A stretch of DNA of 5,534 bases from Bacteroidales bacterium (GTDB lineage: Bacteria > Bacteroidota > Bacteroidia > Bacteroidales > Tenuifilaceae), in the NCBI GenBank assembly GCA_008933525.1, contig WBUV01000242.1, forward strand, positions 1 to 5,534, in the 5' to 3' direction. The notes below the pieces were generated by a model. It had not been told where the DNA came from and ran no database searches. It worked only from the letters and a program-made list of their open reading frames with translations. Of this stretch, positions 5,274-5,534 are shown piece after piece. Each line of letters opens with the position of its first letter. The first letter of the stretch is position 1. The position numbers and the translations under genes are program-made.

Positions 5274-5534
5274 GTGTCGGCAAAAAAGAAACAGGAAATA
5301 CTAGACTTATCTGCAAATCAGCACTTCAGGTTAATCGCTATTTCATCATCGTTAAGTCTTAACAAGATACTTTGGAGCATTAACTCCAATTGTGGACTCA
5401 AATTGACAAAAAATGCCGAACTAGAAGAGGTGATTCAGTCCCCAATCTTTACCGATAAAATCTCAAAACCACAAACTCAAGTCTCCCTTATTCCAAATAA
5501 ACTCGAAAACGGTTTATTAGTAAAGCAACTAGCC
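5274..5534 (+). CDS. IPExxxVDY-family protein, N-terminal part (cut by window end)
   Basis: An open frame runs from 5271 to the window end without a stop. It opens right after a TAG at 5268-5270 with TTG (5271) then GTG (5274), so the start is one of these two; GTG is preferred, giving 87 visible codons. The first residues are V-S-A-K-K-K-Q-E-I-L-D-L, followed by F-R-L-I-A-I-S-S and a segment L-N-K-I-L-W-S-I-N-S that resembles the Y-R-L-x-W-x-L-N pattern of IPExxxVDY-family proteins. Further on L-I-P-N-K-L-E-N-G-L-L-V fits the middle of that family. The naming motif lies near the C-terminus, beyond the window, so the call rests on pattern resemblance plus position: in Bacteroidota this gene commonly follows acpP-fabF-rnc, often with pyk next. 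These are small (about 150 residues) uncharacterised proteins without signal peptide or membrane segments. Nothing in the visible part suggests a defect. Confidence 0.72.
   Translation, partial: MSAKKKQEILDLSANQHFRLIAISSSLSLNKILWSINSNCGLKLTKNAELEEVIQSPIFTDKISKPQTQVSLIPNKLENGLLVKQLA

Noticed and set aside
1..5534. CRISPR array, insertion sequence, phage or defence system
   Set aside because: No spaced identical repeats, transposase motifs, terminal inverted repeats or nuclease/toxin genes are seen; the content is mostly conserved core genes.

Overview
The window looks like an ordinary chromosomal segment from a member of the Bacteroidota, probably Bacteroidales or a relative. The DNA is AT-rich (roughly 40% GC by eye). 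Start codons lack Shine-Dalgarno sequences and sit in A/T-rich leaders. Several intergenic regions carry TAnnTTTG-type -7 boxes typical of this phylum. The gene order purN (divergent) / acpP-fabF-rnc / IPExxxVDY-family gene is also characteristic of it. No mobile element, CRISPR array, rRNA or tRNA is visible.

Left part (1-1400): a small four-helix-bundle (S23-type) protein gene and a YitT-family membrane protein gene lie 12 bp apart on the + strand, probably as one transcript. A textbook intrinsic terminator closes this unit at 1371-1399. A separate promoter-like sequence then precedes a 223-residue lipoprotein of beta-rich, barrel-like character (1473-2144). That gene converges with purN, leaving only 3 bp between the stop codons.

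Right part (2148-5534): purN (minus strand, TTG start; third step of de novo purine synthesis) diverges from the fatty-acid/RNA-processing cluster acpP, fabF, rnc. The purN-acpP intergenic region holds back-to-back, partly overlapping promoter-like elements. It also holds an imperfect 14-bp tandem repeat, part of which folds as a hairpin followed by a T-run in the acpP leader. AcpP carries the growing acyl chain, FabF elongates it, and RNase III (GTG start, 7 bp after fabF) is probably co-transcribed with them. A TAnnTTTG box at 5237-5244 then precedes a gene cut off by the window end, whose N-terminal half resembles the Bacteroidota IPExxxVDY family.

I did not find a convincing new system. 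The items most worth a second look are the acpP leader structure and the Asn replacing a usual metal-site Asp in RNase III.
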